The notes: a model not told the origin generated them from the sequence alone. A stretch of 28,738 nt of DNA from an uncultured Bacteroidales bacterium (GCA_947174375.1 CAMWIS010000007.1:1-28738); one strand, 5' to 3'. Positions 1-8,035 are shown, numbered from the stretch's first letter. Numbers and translations: made by a program.

Positions 1-1160
1 GGCACCCGCATTGGGACACCTGCATCGCGCGCCAACGCCCCGACCGCCGCAAGCCGGACGAAATCCGCAGCGAATTCGACCGCGACGCCGGCCGCATCCT
101 GCACTCGCTCGCTTACTCCCGCCTCAAATCGAAGACGCAGGTCTTCTTCCATACGCACGACGACCGCATCTGCACGCGCATCGAACACGTCAACCATGTG
201 ATTTCGGTAAGCGGCACCATCGCCCGCTTCATGGGGCTGAACACCGAGCTGACCCAAGCCATCGCGATGGGGCACGACCTCGGCCACGCGCCCTTCGGAC
301 ACCGCGGCGAGACGGTACTGGACGCCCTCTGCAAGCAGCACGAATTGGGCGAATTCTGGCATGAGAAGAACTCGCTGCGCGTCATCGACGCGCTCGAACG
401 GCTGCCGGCCCCGAACGGCCGCTACCAGCACCTCAACCTGACGTACGCCGTCCGCGACGGCATCATCGCGCACTGCGGCGAGGTGAACCAGCAATGCCTC
501 CGCACGCGCGACGAGGCCATCGACCTCATGCAGTTCAGCAAGCACCGCCGCTTTGACCCTTACACCTGGGAAGGCTGCGTCGTCAAGCTGTCAGACAAGA
601 TGGCCTACCTCGGCCGCGACCTCGAAGACGCCCAACGCATCGGTCTGCTCGAACCGGAGCAAATCCGCATCCTGGAAAAAGAGACCGCGCGCTGCTACCC
701 TTTGCAGGCCGTCAACAACACCAACCTCATCCACACGTTCATCATCGACCTCTGCCGGCACAGCGACCCCGAAAACGGGCTGCGCCTCTCGCCCGAATGC
801 TACGAACTCATGAAAACGGTCATGCGGTTCAACTATGCCTATATCTACGGACACAAACGGCTGTTGAACTACGACAAATACGCCAATCTCGTGCTGAACT
901 CGCTGTTCGACGTGCTGAACCAGGCCTACGACGGCGCCGGCACGATACGCTGCCTACGGAAAGACTACGGTTGCTATCCGCACCTTTCGGCCGACTTTTC
1001 CGATTGGTTGGAGACCTTTACGGGTGACCCGACGGGCGACGACGCGCCGCTCTACGACCTGGGCGAAGCCAAAGACTACCGCCGCGCCATCGTTGAATTC
1101 CTGTCGCTGCTGACCGACCGCGGCATCCTCGAATACTATACGGAGCTGACGACGTTCTGA
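1..1160 (+). CDS. HD-domain dGTP triphosphohydrolase-like protein (5' end missing)
   Basis: The reading frame is already open at the window edge (first full codon at base 3), so the N-terminus is missing; about 386 codons are present and it ends in TGA. The visible part carries the dGTPase pattern: YSRLKSKTQVF, then RIEH (metal-ligand His, codon 186-188), then GHDLGHAPFGHRGE (His-Asp pair at 273-278) and a downstream LSDKMAYLGRDLEDA segment with the last metal-binding Asp. Members of this HD family split dNTPs, classically dGTP, into the deoxynucleoside and triphosphate, and act in the cytoplasm on nucleotide pools. A GTG at 198 is not the start, because the conserved region continues upstream of it. 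Substrate preference cannot be read from the sequence; related family members hydrolyse other dNTPs. The stop abuts that of the opposing acyl-CoA synthetase gene. Confidence 0.88.
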   Translation, partial: HPHWDTCIARQRPDRRKPDEIRSEFDRDAGRILHSLAYSRLKSKTQVFFHTHDDRICTRIEHVNHVISVSGTIARFMGLNTELTQAIAMGHDLGHAPFGHRGETVLDALCKQHELGEFWHEKNSLRVIDALERLPAPNGRYQHLNLTYAVRDGIIAHCGEVNQQCLRTRDEAIDLMQFSKHRRFDPYTWEGCVVKLSDKMAYLGRDLEDAQRIGLLEPEQIRILEKETARCYPLQAVNNTNLIHTFIIDLCRHSDPENGLRLSPECYELMKTVMRFNYAYIYGHKRLLNYDKYANLVLNSLFDVLNQAYDGAGTIRCLRKDYGCYPHLSADFSDWLETFTGDPTGDDAPLYDLGEAKDYRRAIVEFLSLLTDRGILEYYTELTTF

Positions 1161-1176
1161 TTACGACTTCGTAATC
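1159..1176. terminator. Hairpin across two abutting stop codons, possible bidirectional 3' end
   Basis: GATTACGA (1159-1166) and TCGTAATC (1169-1176) are perfect inverted repeats, giving about 7 bp with a small loop. The hairpin covers the end of the rightward dGTPase-like stop (1158-1160), the whole leftward stop (1161-1163) and the last codons of the leftward gene. No T-run follows on either strand, so intrinsic termination is only a possibility. Confidence 0.3.
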
Positions 1177-2825
1177 TGATAGAGGAAACGCTTGATACTG
1201 CGCTTGGGCGTTTTCTCGAACTCCTCGGTCACGAGCCGCACGCGCGTAATCTGACTGTAAGCCGGCAAGGACGTATTGAGTTCCACGCGGTTCTGCTCCA
1301 TGATGCGCTGCAAGTCTTCGTACACGAGGTTCGCGGCATCGGCCGCTTCGAAATCCGGATAGATGCAAGCCTCCAGACGGCCGCCGCCCACATCCAGCAC
1401 CAGCGATTCCGATACGAACGGCATTGTGTTCAACACGTCTTCTATTTCTTCCGGATAGATATTCTGACCGCTCGGGCCTAAAATCATGTTCTTGCTGCGG
1501 CCCTTGATGAAGAGGTTGCCTTCCTCGTCCAGCAGGCCCAGGTCGCCCGTCCGCATCCAGCCGTCTTCCGTAAAGGCGGCGGCCGTCGCTTCCGCGTTCT
1601 TGTAATAGCCCAGCATCGTGTTGGCGCCGCGTACGTGAATCTCGCCCACCTCGTTCAACGGGTCGGCCGAATCGATACGGATTTCCATGCGGGGCGCGGC
1701 CTTGCCGCAGGAGTGCAGCACGTGCTTCGCCCAGTCTTCGTAGGCGATGATGGGGCCGCATTCGGTCATGCCGTAGCCCACCGTGTAGGGGAACTGCATC
1801 CGCTTGAAGAAATCCTCGGTTTCTTTGTTGAACGGCGCGCCGCCGATGATGATTTCGTAGAACTGCCCGCCGAACGAGGCCACGAGCGTTTCCCGAACCT
1901 TGTCGGTCACCGTCTTGTCCAGGAACGGCAGTTTGAGCATCGCCTTGATGGCCGGCCGGTCGATGACGGGCACGATTTTCTTGCGGTAAATCTTCTCGAT
2001 AATCAGCGGCACGGCGATGATGATGCCCGGCTTGATTTCCTCGAAGGCCTCCATGATGACCTTCGGCGACGGGTTGCGCGTGAGGAAATACACGTGCGCG
2101 CCCACCGACATCTCGAACAGGAACTCGAACGCCATACCGTACATATGCGCCATCGGCAACAATGAAACCACGGTCTTGTCGGGGCCGAGGTTATGGATGA
2201 CCTCGCCCGCGAACAGCAGGTTCGACAACAGGCTGCGGTACGGCAACATCACGCCCTTGGAACTGCTCGTCGTGCCCGACGTATAGCTGATCAACGCCAG
2301 TTCCTCGTTGTCCTCCACATGGAAATGCAGGTCGTCTTTCGTAAACGAACGCGGGTAACGCTCACCGAACAGCCGGTTGAGATTGGCGCGGGCCATGTCG
2401 CAACGTTCCGAACTGCAATACAGCACATTGAAATCCGTCAACGAATAGATGGCCGACACCCGTATCATATCGACGGGGTTCAGGTTCTCCCAAACCACAT
2501 CCCCTACGAACAGCAACTTGGCTTCACAGTGGTTGATGATATGGTGCAGACTCTCCGGCTTGAATTCGTGCAGTACCGGCACCACGACCGCCCCGTAGCT
2601 CAGCGTGGCTAAATAAACGACGGCCCAGTTGGCGCAGTTCCGCCCGATGATGGCGATCTTGTCGCCTTTCACCACGCCGCATTCCTCGAACAGGATATGC
2701 AGCTTGGCGATTTTGCGCGCGATGTCCTTGTATTGATACGTCGCGCCCTTATAGTCGGTCAAGGCCGCATGATCCCAATTGGCCTTGATGCTCTTTTCGA
2801 TGATCGATAAAAATTTCTCTTCCAT
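1161..2825 (-). CDS. Long-chain fatty acid--CoA ligase / AMP-binding enzyme
   Basis: This is a 554-residue member of the adenylate-forming (ANL) family with all core motifs in order. The phosphate-binding loop YTSGTTSSSKG is at 181-191, YGMTECGP at 351-358, and GWMRTGDLG, with the ribose-binding Asp, at 422-430. The hinge region GRSKNMILGPSGQNIYPEE is at 442-460, and a C-terminal lysine lies in EKTPKRSIKRF near 541-545. Such enzymes activate a carboxylic acid with ATP to an acyl-AMP and transfer it to CoA. Length and motif spacing fit FadD-like long-chain acyl-CoA synthetases, which feed phospholipid synthesis or fatty acid use at the inner membrane face. The chain length is not deducible. 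There is no signal peptide. The ATG at 2825 is preceded by a TAACTTTG promoter-like element about 50 nt upstream. The gene stands alone and converges on the dGTPase-like gene with no spacer. Confidence 0.9.
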   Translation of the reverse strand: MEEKFLSIIEKSIKANWDHAALTDYKGATYQYKDIARKIAKLHILFEECGVVKGDKIAIIGRNCANWAVVYLATLSYGAVVVPVLHEFKPESLHHIINHCEAKLLFVGDVVWENLNPVDMIRVSAIYSLTDFNVLYCSSERCDMARANLNRLFGERYPRSFTKDDLHFHVEDNEELALISYTSGTTSSSKGVMLPYRSLLSNLLFAGEVIHNLGPDKTVVSLLPMAHMYGMAFEFLFEMSVGAHVYFLTRNPSPKVIMEAFEEIKPGIIIAVPLIIEKIYRKKIVPVIDRPAIKAMLKLPFLDKTVTDKVRETLVASFGGQFYEIIIGGAPFNKETEDFFKRMQFPYTVGYGMTECGPIIAYEDWAKHVLHSCGKAAPRMEIRIDSADPLNEVGEIHVRGANTMLGYYKNAEATAAAFTEDGWMRTGDLGLLDEEGNLFIKGRSKNMILGPSGQNIYPEEIEDVLNTMPFVSESLVLDVGGGRLEACIYPDFEAADAANLVYEDLQRIMEQNRVELNTSLPAYSQITRVRLVTEEFEKTPKRSIKRFLYQITKS

Positions 2826-2877
2826 TTACACTTGTTTTTACCGCGAACGCTAAGCCGGCCCGATGGCCGATAGGTTA

Positions 2878-2885
2878 CAAAGTTA
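2878..2885 (-). promoter_or_regulatory. Putative -7 element of the acyl-CoA ligase promoter
   Basis: The leftward strand reads TAACTTTG, which matches the Bacteroidota housekeeping -7 consensus TAnnTTTG, 52 nt upstream of the ATG at 2825. I see no clear TTTG-type -33 box 19-21 nt further upstream, so the call rests on the -7 match and the divergent position. Confidence 0.45.
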
Positions 2886-2907
2886 TAAAAAAAATCCGTA
2901 TTATTGT

Positions 2908-2915
2908 TATCTTTG
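2908..2915 (+). promoter_or_regulatory. Putative -7 element of the SPOR-protein promoter
   Basis: TATCTTTG matches TAnnTTTG and lies 30 nt before the ATG at 2946, giving a short leader. The -33 region is AT-rich without a clear TTTG. It sits 22 nt from the opposing -7 element of the acyl-CoA ligase gene, so the two promoters are back to back. Confidence 0.5.
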
Positions 2916-2945
2916 TGACCGGAATAACCGCCAAACCTTGTTGCC

Positions 2946-3551
2946 ATGCAAACCGCCTTCGGATTTTTCCAAGCCTTGATCCTATGGGGATTTTTCTGCG
3001 TGCTGACGCCGTGCCGAACCCATGCGCAAGCGGCGGCCGACACGACGCTTTACCCGTTTCCGCTTGAAGCGGATTCGACCTTGAACGTTTTACCGGACTC
3101 GCTGGCTCCCGCCCCCGACACGGTACTGCCGCTGGGCGACATCCTGCGGCGGATAACGCACGACAAGGCCTTGGACAGTTTGTTGCAGAAACGTTTGGCT
3201 TATTACAAGGATCATCCCACGCAAGGCTACAGCGTGCTGTTCTTCTCGGCCAGCGGCAACCATTCCGGCGCGGCCGCCGAACAGGCCAACGAGCTGTTCC
3301 AGTTCCTCTACCCCGAAACGCCGACCTACCTCAGCTACGACGCCCCCTACTACAAGCTCAAGGCCGGCAATTTCCGCACGCGCCTCGAAGCCTCGGCGTT
3401 CTTAGCCCGCATCCAGAACGATTACCCGAATGCGTTTGTCGTAAGGGATGTGTTGGACATCAAGCATCTGCTTCAGATGGAAGACCCGGAGCCCGCTGCT
3501 GAAAACCCGGACGGCGATACCGAAGAGGCGGACACCGCCCCCATCGAATAA
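2946..3551 (+). CDS. Exported SPOR-domain protein
   Basis: This 201-residue protein starts with a signal peptide: a hydrophobic stretch FFQALILWGFFCVL, then TPCRTHAQA with likely signal peptidase I cleavage after AQA near residue 29. The Cys has Pro before it, so a lipobox is unlikely. A Pro/Asp-rich linker follows. A SPOR domain then runs at about residues 95-165, recognisable by GYSVLFFSASGN at its start and YYKLKAGNFRTRLEASAFL later. The C-terminal tail is acidic (EDPEPAAENPDGDTEEAD). SPOR domains bind peptidoglycan stripped of stem peptides and gather at division septa, so a periplasmic role in cell-wall remodelling is likely but inferred. It is a single-gene unit whose stop lies 9 nt from the stop of the opposing M16 gene, with no terminator visible. 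Confidence 0.82.
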   Translation: MQTAFGFFQALILWGFFCVLTPCRTHAQAAADTTLYPFPLEADSTLNVLPDSLAPAPDTVLPLGDILRRITHDKALDSLLQKRLAYYKDHPTQGYSVLFFSASGNHSGAAAEQANELFQFLYPETPTYLSYDAPYYKLKAGNFRTRLEASAFLARIQNDYPNAFVVRDVLDIKHLLQMEDPEPAAENPDGDTEEADTAPIE

Positions 3552-3560
3552 CCGTTTGTT

Positions 3561-4817
3561 CTATTCCGCCCGCTCCGCTTCGTCGCCGCAGACCGTCACA
3601 TGAAAACTGTCGGCCGCGAAATAGCGTTGCGCCGCCTGTTGGATTTCGGCGGGCGTAATCTGTTCCAGAGTCTCGGCGAATTGACGGTAAAACGCATCGG
3701 TCAGCCCGAACATCCGCAGGAATTTCCACTTCTCGGCAATCTCGAAGATGCCGTCCATCTCGCGCAGGAAGTCGCCCTGATAGACCTGCCGCACGATATC
3801 CAGCTCCTTTTTGCCCGGCTTGCGGTCGCAGAGCTTGCGCATCTCGTTCCGGATTTCCGCCACCACCTGACGGCTGCAAGCCTGCTTGACCTCCGAAGCA
3901 ACAATCCAGACCGTATGCGCGCGCAGCGGCAATATATAAGACGATATGCCGTAAGTATAGCCTTTTTCCTCCCGGATATTCTGCATGATGCGGGAACCGA
4001 AATAGCCGCCGAACAGGTAATCCAGCACCTTGAACGTTGAAAAATCGGCGGCCGTGGGCGGCATGACCACCTTGCCCATGCGCACCGAGGCCTGCAACGC
4101 GCCGGCCTTGGGCACGAAGCCGCTGCGGGCCGACGGCAGGGCCTCCGACGGAGCGGGCAACGGGGCGGCCTGCCCTATCGGGAAACCGCAGCCGAAACGG
4201 TCGGACAGCGCCTTGACGGTCTCGTCGTTGTAGCCGCCCGCCAGCACGATGCCCGCGTTGGCCGCCACATAAAACTCGCGGTAGAACGCCTCCACGTCCT
4301 CGCGCTGCAGGCGATCGTAATCCGCCCGCTCGATGTTCTGCCCGTAGGGATGCCCCTCGCCGAACACCTGCGCGAAGAACGCCCGCCGCGACACCTCGGC
4401 CACCTTCTGCATCGCGATGTCGAACTGGCTGCGCTGTTTTTCCAAATACAGTTTCAATTCGGTGGCTGAGAAAACGGCCTCCTTGAAAATCTCCTCGCAG
4501 AGCGCGACGATTTCGCGGCTGTAACGCGCCAACGCGTAGATGACGAGCGACGACTGGTCGCGGTCCACATATTTCTCGATATAGGCGCCGTAATAGTCGA
4601 ACCGTTCGGTCATGGCGTCGGCCGAATGGTGCAACGTGGCTTCCAACAGCGCGTTGCACGCCCGTGCCTGGATGGGTTTACGCTGAAAGCAACTGCCGGC
4701 TTCGAAGATGAACTCTATGCGCAACAACTCCGAATTGGGGTCCGGAAACAGATAGAGCGGTATGCCGTTCCCGAGCCGCAGGGTTTCGGGCATGAGCTGA
4801 CGATAATCGAAATTCAT
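3561..4817 (-). CDS. M16 peptidase-family protein, catalytically inactive partner
   Basis: The 418 residues have the M16 (pitrilysin/insulinase superfamily) fold signatures, but the zinc site is gone: where HxxEH should stand the protein reads ACNALLEATLHHS (53-65). It keeps the C-terminal domain feature GGYFGSRIMQNIREEKGYTYG (about 270-290), with the Arg and Tyr (R276, Y288) that contact the substrate backbone in paired M16 enzymes. M16B peptidases often work as heterodimers in which one subunit supplies zinc and the other this Arg/Tyr pair. The active partner is encoded immediately upstream and overlaps it by 4 nt (ATGA), which suggests translational coupling and equal amounts. There is no signal peptide, so it is probably cytoplasmic. 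The substrate is unknown. Stop codon is TAG. Confidence 0.87.
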   Translation of the reverse strand: MNFDYRQLMPETLRLGNGIPLYLFPDPNSELLRIEFIFEAGSCFQRKPIQARACNALLEATLHHSADAMTERFDYYGAYIEKYVDRDQSSLVIYALARYSREIVALCEEIFKEAVFSATELKLYLEKQRSQFDIAMQKVAEVSRRAFFAQVFGEGHPYGQNIERADYDRLQREDVEAFYREFYVAANAGIVLAGGYNDETVKALSDRFGCGFPIGQAAPLPAPSEALPSARSGFVPKAGALQASVRMGKVVMPPTAADFSTFKVLDYLFGGYFGSRIMQNIREEKGYTYGISSYILPLRAHTVWIVASEVKQACSRQVVAEIRNEMRKLCDRKPGKKELDIVRQVYQGDFLREMDGIFEIAEKWKFLRMFGLTDAFYRQFAETLEQITPAEIQQAAQRYFAADSFHVTVCGDEAERAE

Positions 4818-6055
4818 GATTTGGCTGTATAATAAAGCGTTGTGGCGTTCTCATCCCGCAGGTAGCGTTTGACGGCCGCCTGCATACGCCGCCCGTCCAC
4901 GGCCGCGTATTTCTCCATTTCCGCCGACAGGTTTCCGGCGCCGCCCATGAGTTCGAAATAACAGAGGTTCGTCGCCTTGTCCAACGCTTTCAGGTTGGAA
5001 AACAGCAATGCCGTTTCCAGTTTGTTCTTGATTTTTTCCAATTCGTGCTCCGGCGGCAACTGCGTGGCCAGCGTATCGATCTGCGCCTGCAGGGCGGCTT
5101 CCGCCTCGGCATAGCCCACCCCTTCGTTCAGGCGGCCGCGGATATAGAACGTGCCCGGCTCGATGTCGGCCGACACATAGGCGTCCAATTCGTTGAACAG
5201 ACGCTGTTTCTTGACGAGTTCCACATAAAAGCGCGACGACTTCCCGTTGGAAAACAGGTCGGAAATCAAGTCGAACACATAGAAATCCGGGCTCATGCGC
5301 TCGCCGATATGATAGACTTTATAGAGCGTCGAATAGGGCACGTCGCGCACGACTTCCATGCGCCGCGCTTCGGTCTGTTCGGGCTCGGGCGTCAAGGTGC
5401 GCGGCGAGAGGCCGCCGGCCGGGATGCCGCCGAACCACTTTTCGCTCAACGCAAACACTTCCTCCGCCTCCACGGGGCCGGCCACGGCCAAAATCGCGTT
5501 GTCGGGCCGGTAATAACGGTTGTAGAACGACTTGATTTCCGCTATCGGCATATCGGCGATATGCGCCGTTTCCTTGCCGATCGTGGCCCAGGCGTACGGA
5601 TGCCGCGTATAGCAGAGCGGCCGCAACAGCAAGTCCACATCCCCGTAGGGTCGGTTCAGATAACGTTCCTTAAACTCCTCGATGACGACGTCTTTTTGGA
5701 TGCCGACCTTTTTAGGGCTCAGCACGAGGTTCCGCATCCGGTCGCTCTCCACCTCGAACGCCAACTCCAGGCGGTCTTTCGGCATCTGCAGGTAGTAATT
5801 CGTGAAATCGTTGTTCGTGAACGCGTTGTTCTCGCCGCCCGCCCCTTCGATAACCTCGTCGAAATCGGGGAAACGCCGCGTGCCGCCGAACATCAGGTGT
5901 TCCAACAAATGTGCCAGCCCCGTATGCGACGGATGCTCATCCTTGGAGCCGACGTCGTACAGCAGGTTGAACGCCGCCATAGGCGTCGTCGTGTCCTTAT
6001 GCACGAGGACTTTCAGGCCGTTGGCCAATACTTTTTTCTCAAACGGGATGTTCAT
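4814..6055 (-). CDS. M16 family zinc metallopeptidase, active subunit
   Basis: This 413-residue M16B-type peptidase carries the inverted zinc motif HLLEH (H49, E52, H53) in HTGLAHLLEHLMFGGT. The third ligand is probably E126 or E127 in KDVVIEEFKER. The segment GGENNAFTNNDFTNYYLQMP (about 73-92) is typical of the active subunit. In the C-terminal half it has SSRFYVELVKKQRLF but lacks the Tyr found at the corresponding place in the partner, so the two proteins look complementary. No export signal is visible, implying a cytoplasmic oligopeptidase or processing enzyme. The start ATG lies 2 nt after the purD stop, and its own end overlaps the inactive partner by 4 nt. Whether it degrades peptides or matures a specific precursor cannot be told from the sequence. 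Confidence 0.92.
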   Translation of the reverse strand: MNIPFEKKVLANGLKVLVHKDTTTPMAAFNLLYDVGSKDEHPSHTGLAHLLEHLMFGGTRRFPDFDEVIEGAGGENNAFTNNDFTNYYLQMPKDRLELAFEVESDRMRNLVLSPKKVGIQKDVVIEEFKERYLNRPYGDVDLLLRPLCYTRHPYAWATIGKETAHIADMPIAEIKSFYNRYYRPDNAILAVAGPVEAEEVFALSEKWFGGIPAGGLSPRTLTPEPEQTEARRMEVVRDVPYSTLYKVYHIGERMSPDFYVFDLISDLFSNGKSSRFYVELVKKQRLFNELDAYVSADIEPGTFYIRGRLNEGVGYAEAEAALQAQIDTLATQLPPEHELEKIKNKLETALLFSNLKALDKATNLCYFELMGGAGNLSAEMEKYAAVDGRRMQAAVKRYLRDENATTLYYTAKS

Positions 6056-6057
6056 GG

Positions 6058-7350
6058 CTATTTACACAAATCCAGACCGATGTCCTTGCGGCTGTACTTG
6101 CCGTCCATTTCGATGCGGTCCAAGATGGCGTAGGCCTTGCGGCGCGCCGCCTCGATATCCGTACCCAAGGCGCCGGCCGACAGGATGCGCCCCCCGGCGC
6201 TTACCACCGTGCCCTGCATATCGCGCTTGGTACCGGCATGGAAGATGACCCCGTCGCCCTGCGCGGGCAAATCCGGCAGGCGGATGGCGGCGCCCGTCTG
6301 CGGCCGGTCGGGGTAGCCCGGCGCGGCCATCACGACCTGGACGGCCGTCAACGGATTGGTCTGCATCTTCACGTCGCCCAAGCGGTGCGTGCAGGCGGCT
6401 TCCAGCAATTCCACCAAGTCGTTGTCGATGCGCATCATGACCGACTGCGTTTCCGGGTCGCCCATGCGCACGTTGTATTCAATCACATAGGGTTCCCCCT
6501 CGCAAACCATCAGGCCGAGGAAGATGAAACCCGTATAGGGAATCGCGTCGCGCCGCAAGCCGTCTATCGTCGGGCGCACGATACGCCGTTCCACCTTTTC
6601 GCGCAAGGCGTCGGTAAAGAAAGGCACGGGCGAAACCGAGCCCATGCCACCCGTATTCGGCCCTTGGTCGCCGTCGCCGATACGTTTGTAATCCTTGGCT
6701 TCCGGCAATATCACATAGTCTTGGCCGTCGGTCAGCACAAAAACCGAAACCTCGATGCCCGACAGGTATTCTTCGATGACGACCTTGGCCGACGCCTTGC
6801 CGAACTTGGCGTGGCACAGCATCTCTTCCAAAGCGGCTTCGGCCTCTTTCAAGTCATTCAGTATCAATACGCCCTTGCCCGAAGCCAAACCGTCGGCCTT
6901 CAGCACGTAAGGCGGCTTGAGCCCGGCCAAGAACGCCTTGCCATCGGCCAGCGTCGCTTCCGTAAAACTGCGGTAGGCGGCCGTCGGAATATGATGGCGT
7001 TGCATGAAATCCTTGGCGAAATCCTTGCTGCCCTCCAAGGTCGCGCCCTGACGGCCCGGCCCTACGATGCACAAATCGCGGAAACCGGCGTCGGCCGCGA
7101 AATAATCGCGGATGCCGTCCACCAACGGCTGCTCCGGCCCCACGACGAGCATCCCCACTTCGTGTTCTATAATGAAATCCTTGATGGCCGCGAAATTCTG
7201 CAACGGCAGATTCACGTTTTCGGCATAGGCCTGTGTACCGGCGTTCCCGGGCGCGACATACAGCGCACCGATCCGTTCACTTTGCGCCAATTTCCAAGCC
7301 AAGGCGCTCTCGCGCCCACCGCCGCCAAGCACCAAAACGTTTTGTTTCAT
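6058..7350 (-). CDS. purD: Phosphoribosylamine--glycine ligase (GAR synthetase)
   Basis: The 430 residues match the usual PurD length. Motifs are VLVLGGGGRESALAWKL at the N-terminus, VVGPEQPLVDGI (69-80), the ATP-grasp segment KADGLASGKGV (151-161), GPNTGGMGS near 245, and the metal-binding YNVRMGDPETQ near 300. PurD joins phosphoribosylamine and glycine using ATP, the second step of purine synthesis, in the cytoplasm. I start at ATG 7350, because it places VLVLGGGG at the normal distance from the N-terminus; an in-frame TTG at 7380 would add ten unlikely residues and overlap the promoter. It is the first gene of a unit with the two M16 genes. No other purine gene is in the window, and no purine riboswitch or PurR-like box is evident upstream. 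Confidence 0.96.
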   Translation of the reverse strand: MKQNVLVLGGGGRESALAWKLAQSERIGALYVAPGNAGTQAYAENVNLPLQNFAAIKDFIIEHEVGMLVVGPEQPLVDGIRDYFAADAGFRDLCIVGPGRQGATLEGSKDFAKDFMQRHHIPTAAYRSFTEATLADGKAFLAGLKPPYVLKADGLASGKGVLILNDLKEAEAALEEMLCHAKFGKASAKVVIEEYLSGIEVSVFVLTDGQDYVILPEAKDYKRIGDGDQGPNTGGMGSVSPVPFFTDALREKVERRIVRPTIDGLRRDAIPYTGFIFLGLMVCEGEPYVIEYNVRMGDPETQSVMMRIDNDLVELLEAACTHRLGDVKMQTNPLTAVQVVMAAPGYPDRPQTGAAIRLPDLPAQGDGVIFHAGTKRDMQGTVVSAGGRILSAGALGTDIEAARRKAYAILDRIEMDGKYSRKDIGLDLCK

Positions 7351-7377
7351 AATATTTACCCTATTTTGACCAATAAG

Positions 7378-7385
7378 CAAAAATA
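7378..7385 (-). promoter_or_regulatory. Putative -7 element for purD and the M16 genes
   Basis: The leftward strand reads TATTTTTG, matching TAnnTTTG, 27 nt before the purD ATG. A TTTG at 7410-7413 could be a -33 box, but the 24-nt gap is longer than the usual 19-21. Confidence 0.42.
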
Positions 7386-7393
7386 AGCATTTA

Positions 7394-7425
7394 TTTGCTT
7401 TTTTTTCATCAAATATCTACTTTTG
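7394..7425 (+). promoter_or_regulatory. Canonical Bacteroidota promoter of the lipoprotein gene
   Basis: A -33 box TTTG (7394-7397) and a -7 box TACTTTTG (7418-7425) are separated by exactly 20 nt, matching the Bacteroidota sigma consensus in both boxes and in spacing. The ATG of the lipoprotein gene follows 22 nt after the -7 box. The site overlaps the upstream part of the divergent purD promoter, so the two could interfere. Confidence 0.7.
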
Positions 7426-7447
7426 TCATGTTTATATTCATAATTCT

Positions 7448-7966
7448 ATGAAAAAATCGCTTCGCTTTCGGATAATGCCGGTTTTGGCCATCGGTCTGCT
7501 GGCGCTGTGTACGTCCTGCAAGCAGGACAAACCCTTGCAACTGCAAGGCATATGGCAGGAGGAATCCTATTGGACGCCCAACGATTCCATCGCCGCCGAC
7601 ACCCTGATTCACACCTATACGTTGCGCCAAATCACGTTTGGCTGCGACTCTAAATTCGCGCTCGAACAAACGACCTACCACCAGTCCATCGCAGACGATC
7701 CCGCCTTGAGCACGGACGCTTTCACCGAGTATATCAGTGGCACATACCTACCACAAGGCAAAAACATCACGCTGAAGGGCGATTATTTTACCGACAACAC
7801 CTATTCGGCCAAGGCTGACAGTACGAATACGCCGTACTCTTATGGGCCCTATCTTTTGGAGACCACCTATCAGTTGGATTCCAAACGTTTGATTTTGGGT
7901 GCGACGAGCGACAGCAATGCAACGCAACACACCTTCGCCCAAACCCAAGCATTCGAATGCTATTAA
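7448..7966 (+). CDS. Orphan lipoprotein, lipocalin-like features
   Basis: This is a 172-residue protein I do not recognise. It has a basic N-terminus (MKKSLRFR), a hydrophobic core PVLAIGLLAL and the lipobox-like LCTSC with C24 as likely lipidated Cys, so it is probably anchored to a membrane facing the periplasm or the surface. The mature part begins LQGIWQEESYW and continues with short alternating polar/aromatic segments (TYTLRQITFGCDSKF, YISGTYLPQGKNITLKGDYFTD, YLLETTYQLDSKRLILG). The GxW start and beta pattern resemble lipocalin-like lipoproteins of Bacteroidota, but this is weak. It stands alone with its own promoter and terminator. Codon choice appears more varied and less GC-rich than in neighbouring genes, judged by eye only. 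Confidence 0.78.
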   Translation: MKKSLRFRIMPVLAIGLLALCTSCKQDKPLQLQGIWQEESYWTPNDSIAADTLIHTYTLRQITFGCDSKFALEQTTYHQSIADDPALSTDAFTEYISGTYLPQGKNITLKGDYFTDNTYSAKADSTNTPYSYGPYLLETTYQLDSKRLILGATSDSNATQHTFAQTQAFECY

Positions 7967-7983
7967 CCGATTAAGACCGGAAA

Positions 7984-8016
7984 CAAAAAAGGGGACGGAA
8001 TCCGTCCCCTTTTTTT
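7984..8016. terminator. Bidirectional intrinsic terminator between lipoprotein gene and gyrB
   Basis: GGGGACGGA (7991-7999) and TCCGTCCCC (8001-8009) form a GC-rich stem of about 8 bp with a tight loop. It has a run of A on the left and T7 on the right, so either strand gives a stem followed by U. It lies 17 nt after the lipoprotein stop and 19 nt beyond the gyrB stop. Confidence 0.9.
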
Positions 8017-8035
8017 GTTGATATACGCTCCGACC

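Noticed and set aside
470..490. Short GC-rich inverted repeats inside many coding regions (for example in the dGTPase-like gene)
   Set aside because: Expected from the dense GCC/GGC codon use; they have no T-run or position that suggests function.
7351..7380. TTG start adding ten residues to PurD
   Set aside because: It would include the promoter-like TATTTTTG in the coding region and shift VLVLGGGG away from the N-terminus.
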